From NCBI GenBank assembly GCA_025331445.1, contig JAIWNE010000094.1, positions 1 through 64,000 on the forward strand: a stretch of 64,000 nt of DNA, in the 5' to 3' direction. This DNA is from Blakeslea trispora (lineage: Eukaryota; Mucoromycota; Mucoromycetes; Mucorales; Choanephoraceae). Shown one piece after another: positions 10,160-25,772 of the stretch. Positions within the stretch are counted from its first letter, which is position 1, and each line of letters starts with the position of its first letter. The notes under the pieces are model-generated. The model was not told the DNA's origin and did no database searches. It saw only the letters and a program-made list of their open reading frames with translations. Both the position numbers and the translations under genes were made by a program.

Positions 10160-13100
10160 TTATTTACGAACATAGACAGTGATGTTTTCACCGGCAGTAG
10201 CAGATTCACTACCAGCAGGTGTTTCAGCACTGCTATCCAAAATGTTGAGCTCAGCAACACCCTTTACCAAAGCAACAATGGATTGTGTTTCAGCCTGGAG
10301 CAATTCCTTCAAGGTATCTTCCTTGGTTTGAACAGCAGCAACAATATCCTTCTTTTGGTTCAATTGAGTAGCAATAGAACGAATACCCTTGACAGTCTCA
10401 AACACAATGTCAAATTGCTTTTCAGCATCAGCAAAGTCATAGGCCTTGTTTTCAAGAGGGAAAGAAGCCTTGACGATGGTTGTCTCAGCTTGACCAGGGC
10501 GACGAGGAAGACGTTGGTAGAGTTCTTCAGTGACATAAGGCATGAAGGGGTGCATCAGCTTGAGACCAGCTTCAAGACAGGTGTATAATGTGTTTTGAGC
10601 AGCGACCTTGCGAGCAGTGGCAGCTTCATCACCTGTGGTATCGGCATCACAGACAGGCTTGACAACTTCAATGTAGACATCACAAAGATCGTACAACCAG
10701 AATTGATAGATGGTGTTGGTAGCCATCATAAAGTTACGTTCTTCCAAGTACTTGTTGAGCTCAATAGTACACTTGTTCAACTTGCTCAAGATCCACTTGT
10801 CAGCCAAGGATTCATGACCAGAGGGTTGAGCGGATTCAGCAGGCTTGAATTGATCACCCAACTTCATCAAGGCGAAACGAGTAGCATTCCATAACTTGTT
10901 ACAGAACTTACGGTAACCTTCGACACGCAAGATATCCAAGTTAATATCACGACCACCGGTTGTGTAAGCACAGAGGGCGAAACGAAGAGCATCTGTACCA
11001 CATTCGGGAATACCCTTGGGGAAATCAGCCTTTTGGCCAGACTCGGCCTTCTTGATCTCACGAGGATCCAAGTTACCTTCATAGAGCTTGGCATGCAAAC
11101 CTTGAAGAGAGATACCTTCAATGACATCAATAGGATCAATGACGTTACCAAGAGACTTGGACATCTTACGACCATGAGCATCACGAATCATGGCATGACA
11201 CAAGACTTCAGAAAAGGGAACCTTGCCAGTCAATTGAATACCAAGCATGACCATACGAGCAACCCAGAAGAACAAAATATCCCAACCAGTTTCCAACATG
11301 CTGGCAGGGTAAAAGTGTTCCATATCAAAGGTCTTTTCGGGCCAGCCTTGAGTAGAGAAGGGCCAGAGACCAGAAGAGAACCAGGTATCCAAGACATCAG
11401 GATCTTGTTCAAGTGTAAACTTCTTACCGGGGAACTTGCGTTCAGCCTCAGCATGAGCTTCTTCTTCAGTACGACCAGTGACCCACATGGCATCATCTGT
11501 CTGACTGTTGTTTTCACCTTCAATGTTGACAAAGTAGGCAGGAATACGGTGACCCCACCACAATTGACGAGAGATACACCAATCGTTGATGTTGCCCAAC
11601 CAACGGAACCAGTCACCTTCAGAGACCTTGGGAGCAATCTTGAGTTGACCATCAGTGACAGCTTGCATGGCCTTTTCAGCCATACCTTGACACTTGACCC
11701 ACCATTGAGGCTTCATCATAGGTTCAATGACATCGCCAGACTTGCTACAGACAGGAACAGACATAGGGTTTTCCTTGACACCGACAAACAAACCAAGGGC
11801 CTTCAAGTCCTCAATGATCTTGGTACGGACATGGAAACGCTTCATGCCCTTGTAGGGACCGGCATGTTCGTTGAAGGTACCATCATCATTCAACAAGTTG
11901 ATGAATTCCAAGTTGTGACGCTTACCAACTTCGTAATCGTTGAAATCGTGAGCAGGTGTGATCTTGACAGCACCAGTACCGAAAGTGGGGTCAACAGCAA
12001 TGTCATCACAGACAATGGGGATACGACGGTCCATGAAGGGGTGGACGGCGAACTTACCGTGCAAGTGAGTGTAACGGCTATCGGTAGGGTGAACAGCAAT
12101 GGCAGTATCACCCAACATGGTTTCAATACGGGTGGTGGCAACAACGAGGCGTTCATCAGAACCTTCGATCTTGTAGGCAAATTCGTTCAAGACACCGAAT
12201 TCGAATTTTTCCTTTTCATCGTATCCGGCAACAGACATCAAGGTACGGCCAGGGAGATCCTTGTTATCAACTTCCAAGTTGGACAAAGTGGTATTAAGGG
12301 CAACACACCAGTTGACAAGACGGTTAGCACGGTAGATGATACCATCACGGTGAAGACGAACAAAGTTTTCAGTGACAGCAGCAGAGGGTTTCTATTACCA
12401 ACCATCATGAGAATCGCTTTGAAAAAAAAATCAATGTTTCTACTTACAGGATCCATAGTGAAAGTAGCTCTGTCCCAATCAAAAGAGGCACCGAGACGTT
12501 CAAATTGAGTGTGAATTCTGTTACCATACTTTTCCTTCCATTCCCAGACCTTCTTGATGAATTCTTCACGACCAAGGTCATGACGAGTTACTTTGTTTTC
12601 CTTCCACAACATCTTTTCAACAACAGATTGACAAGAGATACCAGCGTGATCAGTACCCATTTGGAACAAGACAGTCTTACCCAACATACGGTTCCTGCAA
12701 AATCACATAAGTTTCATCCACACTTAAAATTTAAGGATAATTGATCTTACCAACGAATCAAAGCATCTTGAATAGCGACAGTCAAGGCATGACCAATGTG
12801 AAGAGAACCAGTTACGTTGGGTGGAGGAGCAGGAATGACAAAGGTACCTTCAGGCTTAGGCTTACCATCAGGGCCGAATTCAGGCTTAAAGTAACCTTCC
12901 TTGACCCACCAATCATACCAAGCACTTTCAACAGCACGAGGATCATAAGCACTAGCAATGGGTTCAGACATATCTAAATGAAGAAGAAAAAAATTGGCAT
13001 GTTGAGTTTTCCTTCTCACTTTTCAAGTTTCGTTGTCTCCTCTACCTTTCTTTTCGCCCTTGGGAGTCTTGTTGACAAAGACAGGAGCAGGGGCCTTGGT

Positions 13101-13396
13101 TTCCTTCTTCTTTTTCTTTTCGGCGTTGCCTTCGTTTGATTTCTTGGCTTCGTTCAACTTACATGACAACAAAATTGATAAGTAAACGAAATGAAAGAGC
13201 ATGAAATTACTACTACCTTGGCTTGTTTAGCAGCAAATTTGGCCATTTTGGCAGCTTGTTTTTCCTTGTTCTTGGCTTCCTTAGCAGCCTTCTTGGCGGC
13301 GGCAGCGGGATCGAGTTCAGCAACAGGTTGAGCATCAGCAGGTGCAGCAGTTGTGGCAGCAGCAGGTGCTTGCTTTTCTTCCTTCAAATCAGACAT
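10160..13396 (-). CDS. VAS1: Valyl-tRNA synthetase
   Basis: Class Ia aminoacyl-tRNA synthetase charging tRNA-Val; in fungi one gene usually serves both cytosol and mitochondria. About 1,040 aa. The N-terminus is a lysine/alanine-rich extension ([26 protein letters not shown] type) across two small exons, followed by the catalytic domain with [17 protein letters not shown] (HIGH motif), [15 protein letters not shown], editing-domain residues ([40 protein letters not shown]), [18 protein letters not shown] and [10 protein letters not shown] (KMSKS). The anticodon-binding domain and a C-terminal coiled-coil-like segment follow. Four short introns near 12400, 12720, 13030 and 13180. Codon use is strongly biased, as in a highly expressed gene, which explains long open frames on the opposite strand. 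Confidence 0.96.
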
Positions 13397-14072
13397 GGTG
13401 TTAGAAAGCTCTATTGTAAGAAGAAAAAAAAAGAAAAAAAAACTTGAACACCAAAACTTTTAAATTTTATGCTGACTTTTAAAAGTTAGTCACGCCCAAA
13501 TGCGAGGCTTTTCAAAAGTTAAAGTCTATTGGCTGTCTATCACCATGAATCAATGAGAGTCAATGATGCGCAACAGTGGCAAAGTAATTTGTTTGTTTTT
13601 TGCAGCAAATTGTTAATTTGGAAAGACAAGTGATTTTCGATTCCCAACAAAAACCATGCTTACATTGATTTCTGCCAAAAAAAAAAGACATTTTTTATGA
13701 ACATCATTGCCTACAACCTTGTGCGCATGTTAAAAGAGTAAATTTTGGCTCTGATCATCATTCTGTATGAGTGCTTCTTCTAAATTGCTCATACGCGTGC
13801 TTAAATCAAAGATGAAGAATGAGGATCATTTCAACATTAGAGACAATTAAAGACAGGAGGGAGCAAGCGTAAAGTAATGAAATGCTTACTCTCTTTAATG
13901 CTCTTTTCCAAATCATAATTCTACCTTATCAGATTGAGTTGCAAAAGATATAGAGAGAGCCCTTGATAGGCATGGATTTCTTTTTTTTTATTGGCTGAGA
14001 TTTTTTTTATCGCGTTTTTTGGAGATTTCTTGGACCAATTTTTTTTTCCTTACCACAGCGAACCATTTTCAA
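13397..14072. promoter_or_regulatory. Shared upstream region of VAS1 (-) and SNF12 (+)
   Basis: 676 bases between two divergent start codons, with poly(A)/poly(T) tracts typical of nucleosome-depleted fungal promoters. No further gene. Bidirectional regulation is inference from layout only. Confidence 0.45.
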
Positions 14073-15753
14073 ATGCAACAAAGTCTTATTACGCCTGCTG
14101 TTCAGATAAAGAAACGAAGTGCTGAACATGATAATATCAACAATCATATCAAGTAAGCCAGTCCATGCCCTCAACTCCAGCCTTATTTAACTCAACTCTA
14201 TAATAGAAAAAAGAGACCTATTGATCGCAATATGCCTCCCAAGGTAAGATCACTCAAGAAGAAGAAGGAGAAAGCGATATTTAGCTCATGTGTATATTTA
14301 GGTAGAGACACCTATTCCCGAATCAAAACTCTATACAGAATTATGTGAATTTGAGAAAAACCTTGATGTTTCCATTATGCGAAAACGTCTCGATATTCAA
14401 GAAGCCTTTGGTAAACCTCCTCATGTGAGTTATGAGTAGTTGTCCTTTTTTTGTATTTGTCTTCTTACAAAGTACATTTCTTCTTGTTTTAGGTTCGACG
14501 TACTATGCGTATCTTTATATCAAATTCAGCAGCTGATCAACCTAATCAGACAGACGATGGCACTAATTTTGAACCCAACGATGACAACGATCCTTCCTGG
14601 ACACTACGAGTAGAAGGAAGACTGCTTGATGTAAGACTAGTGGTAGACCCAATCGACTCAACCGCTCACTTTCTATCTCTGTTTTTATCTGTCTATAGCC
14701 CTTAATACCTACCAAGAAAGCACAACCTATTCAAAAGTTTACATCGTTCTTTAAATCTATTCTGGTTGAACTGGACAGAGATCAAGATCAATATCCGGAA
14801 AGCAATGTGATTGAGGTAAATATACTTGTGACCATGGCAACAGAAAGACGGGAACTAATTTTCCATCAAGTGGCACAAACAAGCTTCTAGTATAGATACA
14901 GATGGCATTGAGATTAAGCGTAAGGGAGATACTGATGTGAATGTTCGTATCATCCTGGTACCTGATTTCACACCACAAAAATTCAAAATTAGTCAAGGCT
15001 TGTCTGACATTGTTGGCTTTCGATTGGGGACACCTTCTAGTGTGATTGATGAATTATGGAAATACATTAAGGTACAAAAAAAAAAAAAGAAATTAGGTAT
15101 ATGACAGCATATTGAAACTCGTTGTTAGTTGCACAAACTTCATGATGCACAAGATAAGCGACTTATTCATTTGGATGATCGGCTAACACAACTATTCAAG
15201 ACTGAAACTTCTCCAATTGACTTTACTCGACTTCCTCAACTTATTCAGCACCAACTATCAACACCAGATCCTATTGTGATAGACTATACAATACGTGTTG
15301 ACAAACAATTTCATCGATCCAACACGGCATATGATATTGATGTAGAATTGGATAATGTAGCACGTCAGAGAATGATGAATGCAGTGGCTGCTACGCAACT
15401 ACAAAAGGACGTGATGGCTTTGGATGATAAGATTGTTCAATGTGTTCAGAGTATCAATAACAGTAAAATCAAGCGAGATTTCTTGACTCAGTTTTGTGTG
15501 AATCCTATTGAATTCATCAACAAATGGATTACAAGTCAAGCAAGAGATTTAGAGGTAAGGTGGGAAATTGGATTGAATGAATAATATTAAGACATGCGTT
15601 TAGATCATTTTGGGTGAAACAAAGGTGAATATGGAAGACATTCGTCAAGCAGAGTTCTATAAACAGCCTTGGGTGAAAGAGGCTGTCTTTCACTATCTTA
15701 CTTCAAAAACACAACAACGTATGCAAGAGTTGTTGGCTACTCAAAAGCAATAA
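14073..15753 (+). CDS. SNF12: SWI/SNF-RSC complex subunit, SMARCD/BAF60 type with SWIB domain
   Basis: Chromatin-remodelling subunit of the SMARCD/BAF60-Snf12/Rsc6 family, about 420 aa after removal of six or so short introns. Family marks in order: [66 protein letters not shown], then the SWIB/MDM2-like domain ([36 protein letters not shown]) and the C-terminal region ([44 protein letters not shown]). The start codon was chosen because [16 protein letters not shown] leads in frame into exon 2. Whether it belongs to SWI/SNF, RSC or both cannot be read from sequence. Confidence 0.92.
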
Positions 15754-16048
15754 CCATGTTTGCATTTACTATAGAAAATAAAGCATAATGAAGATAGTCA
15801 AAGCTCATTTCTTTTTGAGAAAAAGAAGATGCTTTTTTGACAACAAAACTCAAGTTGTCAGTTTTTTCTTATTATTAAATCATTTATAAATAGTCTAAAA
15901 AGACAATGGTTGAATGCTCATATACCCAATAAGAACATAAGGTCATCTGTTTCTTCAATCCCTTTAACAACAAAGAGACTGACTATAAAATACATCCCTT
16001 CTTCTCTCCCCTTAAAAAAACAATTAATCAAATTCTTTTCCCTCAAAA

Positions 16049-16510
16049 ATGAGTAGATACAAAAAACCAATTGCTTATATCCAATATCCATGCTATATCT
16101 GTGAAGGCAGTAACTACTTTGGTACAGCAGGACAACTCTTGCGACATCTCAGCACAGTTCATCTGATTGACTATCCTAGTCGTCCTCAAGGTCAACGACG
16201 TCAGATCGATATGAATTACAACTATGTCTCAGATCCAAACCAACCATTTGATACGATACAATTAGGATGTCCTTCATGTCAATTCTATACTGAAAGTATA
16301 GAGGAATTAGGAGACCATATGAAAGAAACACATGAATCGTATAACACAACTAAACTGCCATACAAGCAATATGTTTACAGAGGTGAATATTATGATAAAG
16401 AGACTTCAAATGGTATCATGAACAAGATCTATCATTTGGCCAATACATTTAAAGACCATCTTGCCGGCACTAGCAACTTTCCACCTGAAAAGGTAAAGCC
16501 TATGGAATAA
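16049..16510 (+). CDS. Small protein with two C2H2-type zinc fingers, 153 aa
   Basis: Single-exon ORF. Two finger-like motifs are visible: C-x2-C-x14-H-x4-H from residue 15 (CYIC...HLSTVH) and C-x2-C-x12-H-x4-H from about residue 75 (CPSC...HMKETH). The rest is polar with no membrane segment. I do not recognise a named family; nucleic-acid or protein binding is plausible from the fingers alone. It resembles in layout the protein encoded at 19813-20331 on the other side of GAPDH: short aromatic N-terminus, first finger within 20 residues of the start, second finger about 50-60 residues on. Confidence 0.7.
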   Translation: MSRYKKPIAYIQYPCYICEGSNYFGTAGQLLRHLSTVHLIDYPSRPQGQRRQIDMNYNYVSDPNQPFDTIQLGCPSCQFYTESIEELGDHMKETHESYNTTKLPYKQYVYRGEYYDKETSNGIMNKIYHLANTFKDHLAGTSNFPPEKVKPME

Positions 16511-19498
<2,988 letters not shown>

Positions 19499-19812
19499 AT
19501 TCATGCTTAACAAAAATATCTTGCTCATTTACTCATTTCTTTCATCATGTTACATATCATTTTCTGTATAAAAAAAAAATCAATAAATTCATTTAAAAAA
19601 AGAGAAAGAGACAAAGGTTTTCTGCTAACTTTTGTCTCACTCTCTCTTTTTGTACAAGATTGCAATATACAAAGAAAACAGCAATATGTGTGTAGTGTAT
19701 TCAAGTAATCAATGTATCAACAATCAATTGAATCATACATGTGCAATTGATTAATTAAGTAAAAAAAATATAAAATTTACTTTTGATGTTCTTTTTATTT
19801 CTCTTGTTCAAT
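19499..19812. other. Intergenic region after GAPDH
   Basis: 314 bases of AT-rich DNA with AATAAA-like signals; GAPDH 3' UTR and upstream region of the next plus-strand gene. Confidence 0.5.
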
Positions 19813-20331
19813 ATGTCTTCTCAAAAGAGCCAAGTAGTTTATCCCAATGTTCCTTTAGAATTCCCTTGTTTGGCTTGTTCTTTTGTTGCCGATGATCCTG
19901 CTCAAATCCTAGGACATTATCAAAAATACCATGACTTTAAGGTGGATGAGCACGCACTTCCAATGCAGACCAGAACTCAATATGCTTGTCCTCTGTGCTT
20001 AGTCTGTATGGAGCCAAGTCCAAATGTGCTTTATGCCCATTATCAAAACGAGCATGACTTGACTATGCTGATTGAAGGTGATAAGGTAAAAGAAGATATC
20101 TCCAAAAGAAAGCAGAGACAAGCTGAGCAACGGGAACAAGAAAAAGAGATCCCTCGTGTCATTCCACAACAAGAAGTAGATGAATTAGAAGAAGAAGAAG
20201 AGCAAGAAAAATCTGAGCAAGAAGCGCCTTCACCTGCAGAAAAACATGAATCCACTGAAGAAGAAGCCATTCGAAAGTTTAATGAATTAGCTCAAATGTT
20301 TAGTACTTTTATCAAGGCAAAGCAATTTTAA
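19813..20331 (+). CDS. Small protein with two C2H2-like zinc fingers and acidic tail, 172 aa
   Basis: Start chosen at MSSQKSQVVYPNVPLEF; an upstream in-frame ATG would add a hydrophobic leader read from a T-rich tract and is less likely. Fingers: C-x2-C-x12-H-x4-H (CLAC...HYQKYH) and C-x2-C-x13-H-x4-H (CPLC...HYQNEH), then a basic/charged linker (KRKQRQAEQREQEKE) and a Glu-rich tail. No family recognised. Layout parallels the 153-aa double-finger protein 3.3 kb upstream, so the two may be diverged paralogues or members of a lineage-specific family. Confidence 0.72.
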   Translation: MSSQKSQVVYPNVPLEFPCLACSFVADDPAQILGHYQKYHDFKVDEHALPMQTRTQYACPLCLVCMEPSPNVLYAHYQNEHDLTMLIEGDKVKEDISKRKQRQAEQREQEKEIPRVIPQQEVDELEEEEEQEKSEQEAPSPAEKHESTEEEAIRKFNELAQMFSTFIKAKQF

Positions 20332-20482
20332 TAAAATGAAACCAAAGACAGGAAGCTTTTTTTTTTAATTACAAGTCTAATGTTTATTTAAATATGAATA
20401 CATTTGTTTTTGGGGGAAATGAAAAAGGGGTATGTATATGTTGAAAACTTTTGCATGTTTTTTTTAAAAGAGGGGGGATAAT

Positions 20483-22908
20483 TTAGTTGGTGGCATTGAC
20501 TGGACAATCTTTGAATTCTCTTTCGTCTTCAGAGGTTTCGCTTCCACGATCAGTATCATCAAAAGCACCGCTGCTATGATCAGTATCGTCAGAAGAATCA
20601 TTATGCTTGTCAACTTCATCTGTTTGAGTGAAGACTTCAACAGTTTCTTTCTTGGCTTCTTCCTTGGCTTCTTCCTTGGCTTCTTCCTTGGCTTCTTCCT
20701 TGGCTTCTTCCTTGGCTTCTTCCTTGGCTTCTTCCTTGGCTTCTTCCTTGACTTCTTCCTTGACTTCTTTAGTTTCTTCTTTGCTTTCTTCTTTAGTTTC
20801 TTCCTTGGTTTCCTCCTTGGTTTCCTCCTTGGTTTCCTCCTTGGTTTCCTCCTTGGTTTCTTCCTTAGCTTCTTCTTTGCTTTCTTCTTCAGCTTTCTTC
20901 TTCTTGTCGTCATCATTGTCTTCAATACCTTCATGCTTCTTGGCCTGTTCTCTGTCCTTTCGGACGCGCTCAAGGAAATCAGGAATACGTTTGAACATGA
21001 CATCGTAAGTATCCTTTCTAGTCCATTCCATATGCTTGGCCTCTAACAGTAGATCGATAAAGAAACTCTGAAGTTCAGCGGTAGTCACATGGTCAGCAGG
21101 AATCAAGGAAGCAAATGTCTTGAGATGCACCTCGGCCTCTTCTTTGTCAGCACCTTCCAAAGGCAAAGATGTATTGTCATCCAATCCCATGAATCGCCAG
21201 AATGTACCCTTGACTTGTTCCATAGCAGCATAATCCAACTTGATTTTCAAATCCACTCTACCAGGACGAAGTAAAGCAGGTTGAATCTTGTTGATGTTAT
21301 TACAAGTCATGAAAATCACTAAAAAAAAGAGAGAGAGAGAAGATTAATATTTTAAAAACAATAAAATGACGAGTTTATACTTTACTTGATCCTTCTTGAC
21401 CGTGCATACCATCCATGATATTCAACAAGCCACTCATGGTCAATGAGTTGCTTTCACTGTCTTCATCGTCCTTTTTGTTTTTGGAATCAAACAGATGGTC
21501 AATATCTTCAATGACTACAATACTGTGGTAAGGCACACTTTGGATTAAAGAAGAAAGGTCATCTTGACTAAGTTCAGTCACACAGTTCACGATTGCGATA
21601 TGAAGATCCAAGTGATTCTATGATCGTATATGTTAAACTTGTAGCTCTTGGTCATAAATCAATAATTACTTACAGCAATGGCTTGAATGGTAGATGTTTT
21701 ACCAGTACCAGGAGGACCATACAAAAGATAACCTCTACGGTAAGGAATACCTCGCTTCTTGTACCAATCACCTCGAGTTCTGAAAGTTTGCATATCTATC
21801 GTTTTATATGAGTACAGACTGCTCCTGTCTATTAATTTTTTCTTTTCCTACCTCGAATCATCATCTCCTTTTGTCCATTACAGAGATGAATACTGTCTAA
21901 TTCTCTCTTTGGTAAATCTCTTTCATATTGCCAACTAGAACCACTGGAACGATAAATTTGCTAATACGAGAAAATAAGAATCGACTAGATTGGATTTTTT
22001 TGTTCTTTTGACTTACTCTGCAAGATAAATGCTTATTGTAATCATCGGACCATTCTTGTAAAATGACATGAAGTTCCTTGATGCTTCTGCCACTCATGCT
22101 ATTTTTTTTTGTATCAGACGAAATGAATTACGTTTAGTTGACTTTCATAGACCAATTGACTTCCTCTACTTACCTAACCAAAACATGTTCCCAAACCCAT
22201 TCATTTTCTACATAACCACTATCCTTGAATTCAAGTGTAATATAATGACCATTGTAGAATACGAATTCAGTATATTCGTCCGCTAAGTATACAAAAAAAA
22301 AGTTAGTAAATATCTTTTGTTGCATAACTAAATAGATGTATGATCTTTACGTGGTAAAAGTCTGACTTTGGCTAATTCTTGTTCTTCTTCTCCTTTTTCT
22401 TGTTGGACAGTATCTTCATCTGAGTCAGTACGATCATAATCATCCACTGAGGTAGTGATACGATTATAAGGTTCAGCATGTTGTACAACACCAGTTCTCA
22501 AGTTTCGTCTGGTTGTGCCATGTTTTGCAGCATATTTCGATATACACTGATAGAGTGAATCAGACGAACAGACACGTAAACAAACTCTGCCCATTGGCAC
22601 CATTTTAACCATGTATCGCTTAGAGACGTTGGACCAATAGTTTTTCAGGATTGCTAACAAAAATGAATGGATGTTGAATAAACACATTATATATCTTTTG
22701 TGAAAGAAAAGTATTATTTACGAGCAATATAAATGGCTAATGAAAGAGCTACAAAATCATTGCCAAAGTATTTTTGACACAAGTTGATGATACGTTCGCC
22801 AAAGACTTGCTTCCAGATGTTTTCGTCTGACAATTTCTCCAGAACAGTCAACAAGACATTGACTGCACTGCTGATGCGGTGGAAAGATGGCTTAACAAGT
22901 CCGGACAT
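20483..22908 (-). CDS. BCS1-like AAA ATPase with Lys/Glu-repeat tail
   Basis: AAA+ ATPase of the BCS1 family, about 650 aa over eight or so exons. N-terminus [12 protein letters not shown], a moderately hydrophobic stretch ([11 protein letters not shown]) and a BCS1_N-like region, then Walker A (YGPPGTGKT, near 21710), Walker B ([10 protein letters not shown]), [21 protein letters not shown] with the arginine finger region, and the C-terminal lid. Bcs1 inserts the Rieske protein into mitochondrial complex III; fungi also have BCS1-like paralogues of unknown substrate. This one departs from true Bcs1 by its long inserted acidic linker ([12 protein letters not shown]) and a C-terminal tail of KEEA/KEET repeats, so I call it BCS1-like only. 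Confidence 0.85.
20645..20880. repeat. 12-bp coding minisatellite (KEEA/KEET units)
   Basis: Imperfect tandem array of the 12-mer TTCCTTGGCTTC and its variant with GGTTTC, in frame with the AAA ATPase gene, encoding KEEA and KEET tetrapeptides. The two variants form separate blocks (KEEA nearest the C-terminus), consistent with local expansion by slippage. Confidence 0.9.
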
Positions 22909-23953
22909 GAGAGATAAAATGTAATAAATAGGGAAATAAATAATAAAAGGAATAGATGAAATGAAAGAAATAGAAAGAAGTAAGGCGTTTATATACTTTT
23001 TTTTTCTTAATTTCATTGTTGTTTGTGTTTATGCTGCGGATTCTTCTTGGCTTATACAGTTGTTATTGTGGCAAAGCATTACCTGCATAAACATTCACTG
23101 TAGTTGTAACACGTATAATAAAGTATACGTCCAAAAAAGGGAATGCTGAAAAAAATCAAAACGCCTGAAGTTATTACTGCTGTCTTGTGTTACATTGTGT
23201 ATTTTTATTTTCTGAAAAGATAAAAACATCAAAATCAGCATACAAATGACTTGCCTGTCAAAGGACATATAAAGTATCTTGATCTATACCAATTTGGCCC
23301 TTCTTCTTCTCTCCCTTCCTAAAAGCGTGTATTCTTTCTTTTTCTGAAACACAAAGAAAGATAAATTTAATTCAATTTCAGAAGGAATCCATACGCACAC
23401 ATACACGTTGATTTTCCTTTCTTCCTTTGTTTTCTTCTTTATTTATTTTGAAAGGGCGCGATGCATTACTTCATAGCCGCAGCTCAACCACAACAAGCCT
23501 CATGCAAAGTAAGATATACACACACACACAAAAGAAATTCAATACCCTTATGAGTCAAGTTCTGTCATTTATTCTCAATTCAGAAATAGTTTATTTTTAA
23601 ATCACTCAAAAAATGATAAAACAGAAAAACGCGGTTGTTGTTTTCGCCAATTTTCGCGTGTGACTGTAATGTTCATTATTTGCTTGATCTTCCCTGGTTG
23701 CCATGGTTACCAGAAATATGCACCCATTGTTTCTCGAAAAAGAAAAAATGTTGACTCAGTTAATTTCATAGTCCAGAATACATCTCCATGTCTCTTTGTG
23801 TTTTCTGTATCAATAGAATCATTCAAGTTGGTTTCTTTTTTTATTGAAAAGATTTATGTGTCATATGATTGGCTCAAGGTTTTTTTTTTTCTCTATTTCT
23901 TATTTTTCTGCTTATTTCAAAAGCTTTTTTTTTTCTTACAATAACAAATCACA
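22909..23953. promoter_or_regulatory. Divergent upstream region of the AAA ATPase (-) and NOT4 (+)
   Basis: About 1 kb between two divergent start codons. An ATG at 23461 opens a 16-codon frame followed by a donor-like GTAAGAT and could be a 5' leader exon or upstream ORF of NOT4, unproven. Contains a (CA)n run near 23518-23530 and T-rich tracts directly before the NOT4 start. Confidence 0.4.
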
Positions 23954-25693
23954 ATGTATTCCAGTTCCGAGTCAGAAGAAGAAGACTATGATTGTCCTCT
24001 TTGTATGGAAGAATTAGATATAGCCGACAGAAACTTCAAGCCTTGTCCTTGTGGATATAAGGTAAGCAAAGAATTCTCAAGTAAACTTTTTTTTTTTTGC
24101 TGATAAGTTTTTTCTTTTAGATCTGTCGTTTCTGTTGGCATCATATTCGTGAAAATCTCAATGGGCGATGTCCTGCTTGGTAAATTTATTGCTGTTAAGA
24201 AAGAGAAAAGCTTTATTGAAACTTGTTTCTAGTCGAAGAGAATATTCTGATCAAAATGCTGAATTCGAGCCGATCAGTGCAGACGAGTAAGAGAAATAGT
24301 TTTTCTAAAGAACATGACTTATTGACTCTGTCCTTTTTTTTATATATCGCTCCATAGAATTGCTCGTATTAAACGAGAAAAGAAGGAAAAGGAGAGACAA
24401 CAAAAGGAAATGGATATAGCCAATCGACGTCATTTAGCCAGTATGCGAGTTGTACAGAAGAATTTGGTGTATATTATTGGCTTGCATCCCAAGCTGGCTA
24501 CAGAAGAAGTAAAGCAACAAACATCCTCTTAAAAAAAAATGAGAGACTGAATTGATGATTCCCATAGACTATTCGATCCATAGATTATTTTGGTCAATTC
24601 GGTAAAGTGTCTAAAGTAGTGATCAACAAACGACAGATTGCACCTACTTCTCATGCCAACGGAGCAACATCAATGCAACCCAGTGCTGCTGTCTATGTCA
24701 CCTATCAGCGTAAAGAAGATGCTACCAAGGCTATTCATGCAGTAGATGGAAGTGTGATGGCAGGACGTATTCTGCGGGCTTCGTATGGTACTACCAAGTA
24801 CTGTACTTATTATCTTCGTAACATGAGTTGTCCCAATCCCAACTGTCTTTATCTTCATGAACCAGGGGAAGATGCAGATACGATCTCAAAGGAAGAATTG
24901 GCTACAGGGTAAATGAGACACCTTTTGTCTTTTTGGATATGGAACTAACTTATTTCTAAATAGAAAACACCATATGCGAGATCAAATGTCTCAAGATGAT
25001 TTACCTGTCTCAAGACAATCAAGTTCACCTTCTCTTTCTCATACTGATTTCCCTCTACCTCAATCAACAAAAGACGAACGATTTGCCTTACCTGCAGCTG
25101 CTTCATGGGGTAAATCAAGCACACCCGGTACACCGACCATAAAGCATAATACCATTGATAGTCTACAGTCCTCCGTTTCCTCCTCTACAGATGTCACATC
25201 CGATGATTTCGGACCCACTTTAGCTATGGCAGTGCAGCAACACAAACAGCAACAACAACAGCAACAACCATTATCGCCTACTGTCTTGAAACGAAAACTA
25301 GAAAAGAAGAAACGTAAAGAATTGGCAAAGCAACGAAAGGAAGAAGAAGAAACAAGTCAGGGCTTGATTGAATTTGTGCTTGGAAGAGCCTTTGAGGAAG
25401 TCATGCCCTTGGATACCGAAGAAGACAGTGAAGAAGAGATCTTGCCTGTATCTGCACTCTACCGTCAAGATTGGGCTGGACCTGAAACGCTGAATTTGGA
25501 TAGACTGACATTAGCAGAGGATGTATCCCCGTTAGAGTATCTAACTCAATCGATACCTACGCCTACTTATATGGGCACACTAAACCCATTTGCATCTACC
25601 TTAACTCACCCTACCCCTTCTCATCTGATGGACAATACACTGTTTGATTCACCTATCAGAAAGACATCACGCTTTGGATTTGCTCAGTTTTAA
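23954..25693 (+). CDS. NOT4: CCR4-NOT E3 ubiquitin ligase Not4/CNOT4
   Basis: RING-type E3 ligase of the CCR4-NOT complex, acting in mRNA decay and co-translational quality control. About 480 aa, six exons. The N-terminal C4C4 RING is complete: C14-P-L-C17, CPCGYKICRFCWHHIRENLNGRCPAC. Then a basic linker helix (RIKREKKEKERQQKEMD), an RRM (NLVYIIGLHPKLA, AAVYVTYQRKEDATKAI) and a C3H1 zinc finger (KYCTYYLRNMSCPNPNCLYLH), the exact Not4 domain order. The C-terminal half is Ser/Pro-rich, with a short Q run, a basic coiled segment (KRKLEKKKRKELAKQRKEEEE) and a hydrophobic FVLGRAFEEVMP motif. Confidence 0.95.
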
Positions 25694-25772
25694 AATATAT
25701 ATTAAAGGAATCATGGCTGCATAAACAAATGTTTTTTCTCTCTTTTTTTTATATTCTAAACATTCTTTCATC

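Noticed and set aside
11033..12508. 491-codon plus-strand ORF antisense to valyl-tRNA synthetase
   Set aside because: Shadow of a highly biased coding strand; the translation lacks any domain and the opposite frame is an unmistakable synthetase.
20576..21046. Plus-strand ORFs rich in FFLG or LASS repeats
   Set aside because: Antisense reading of the KEEA/KEET minisatellite of the AAA ATPase, which has a proper catalytic domain in frame.
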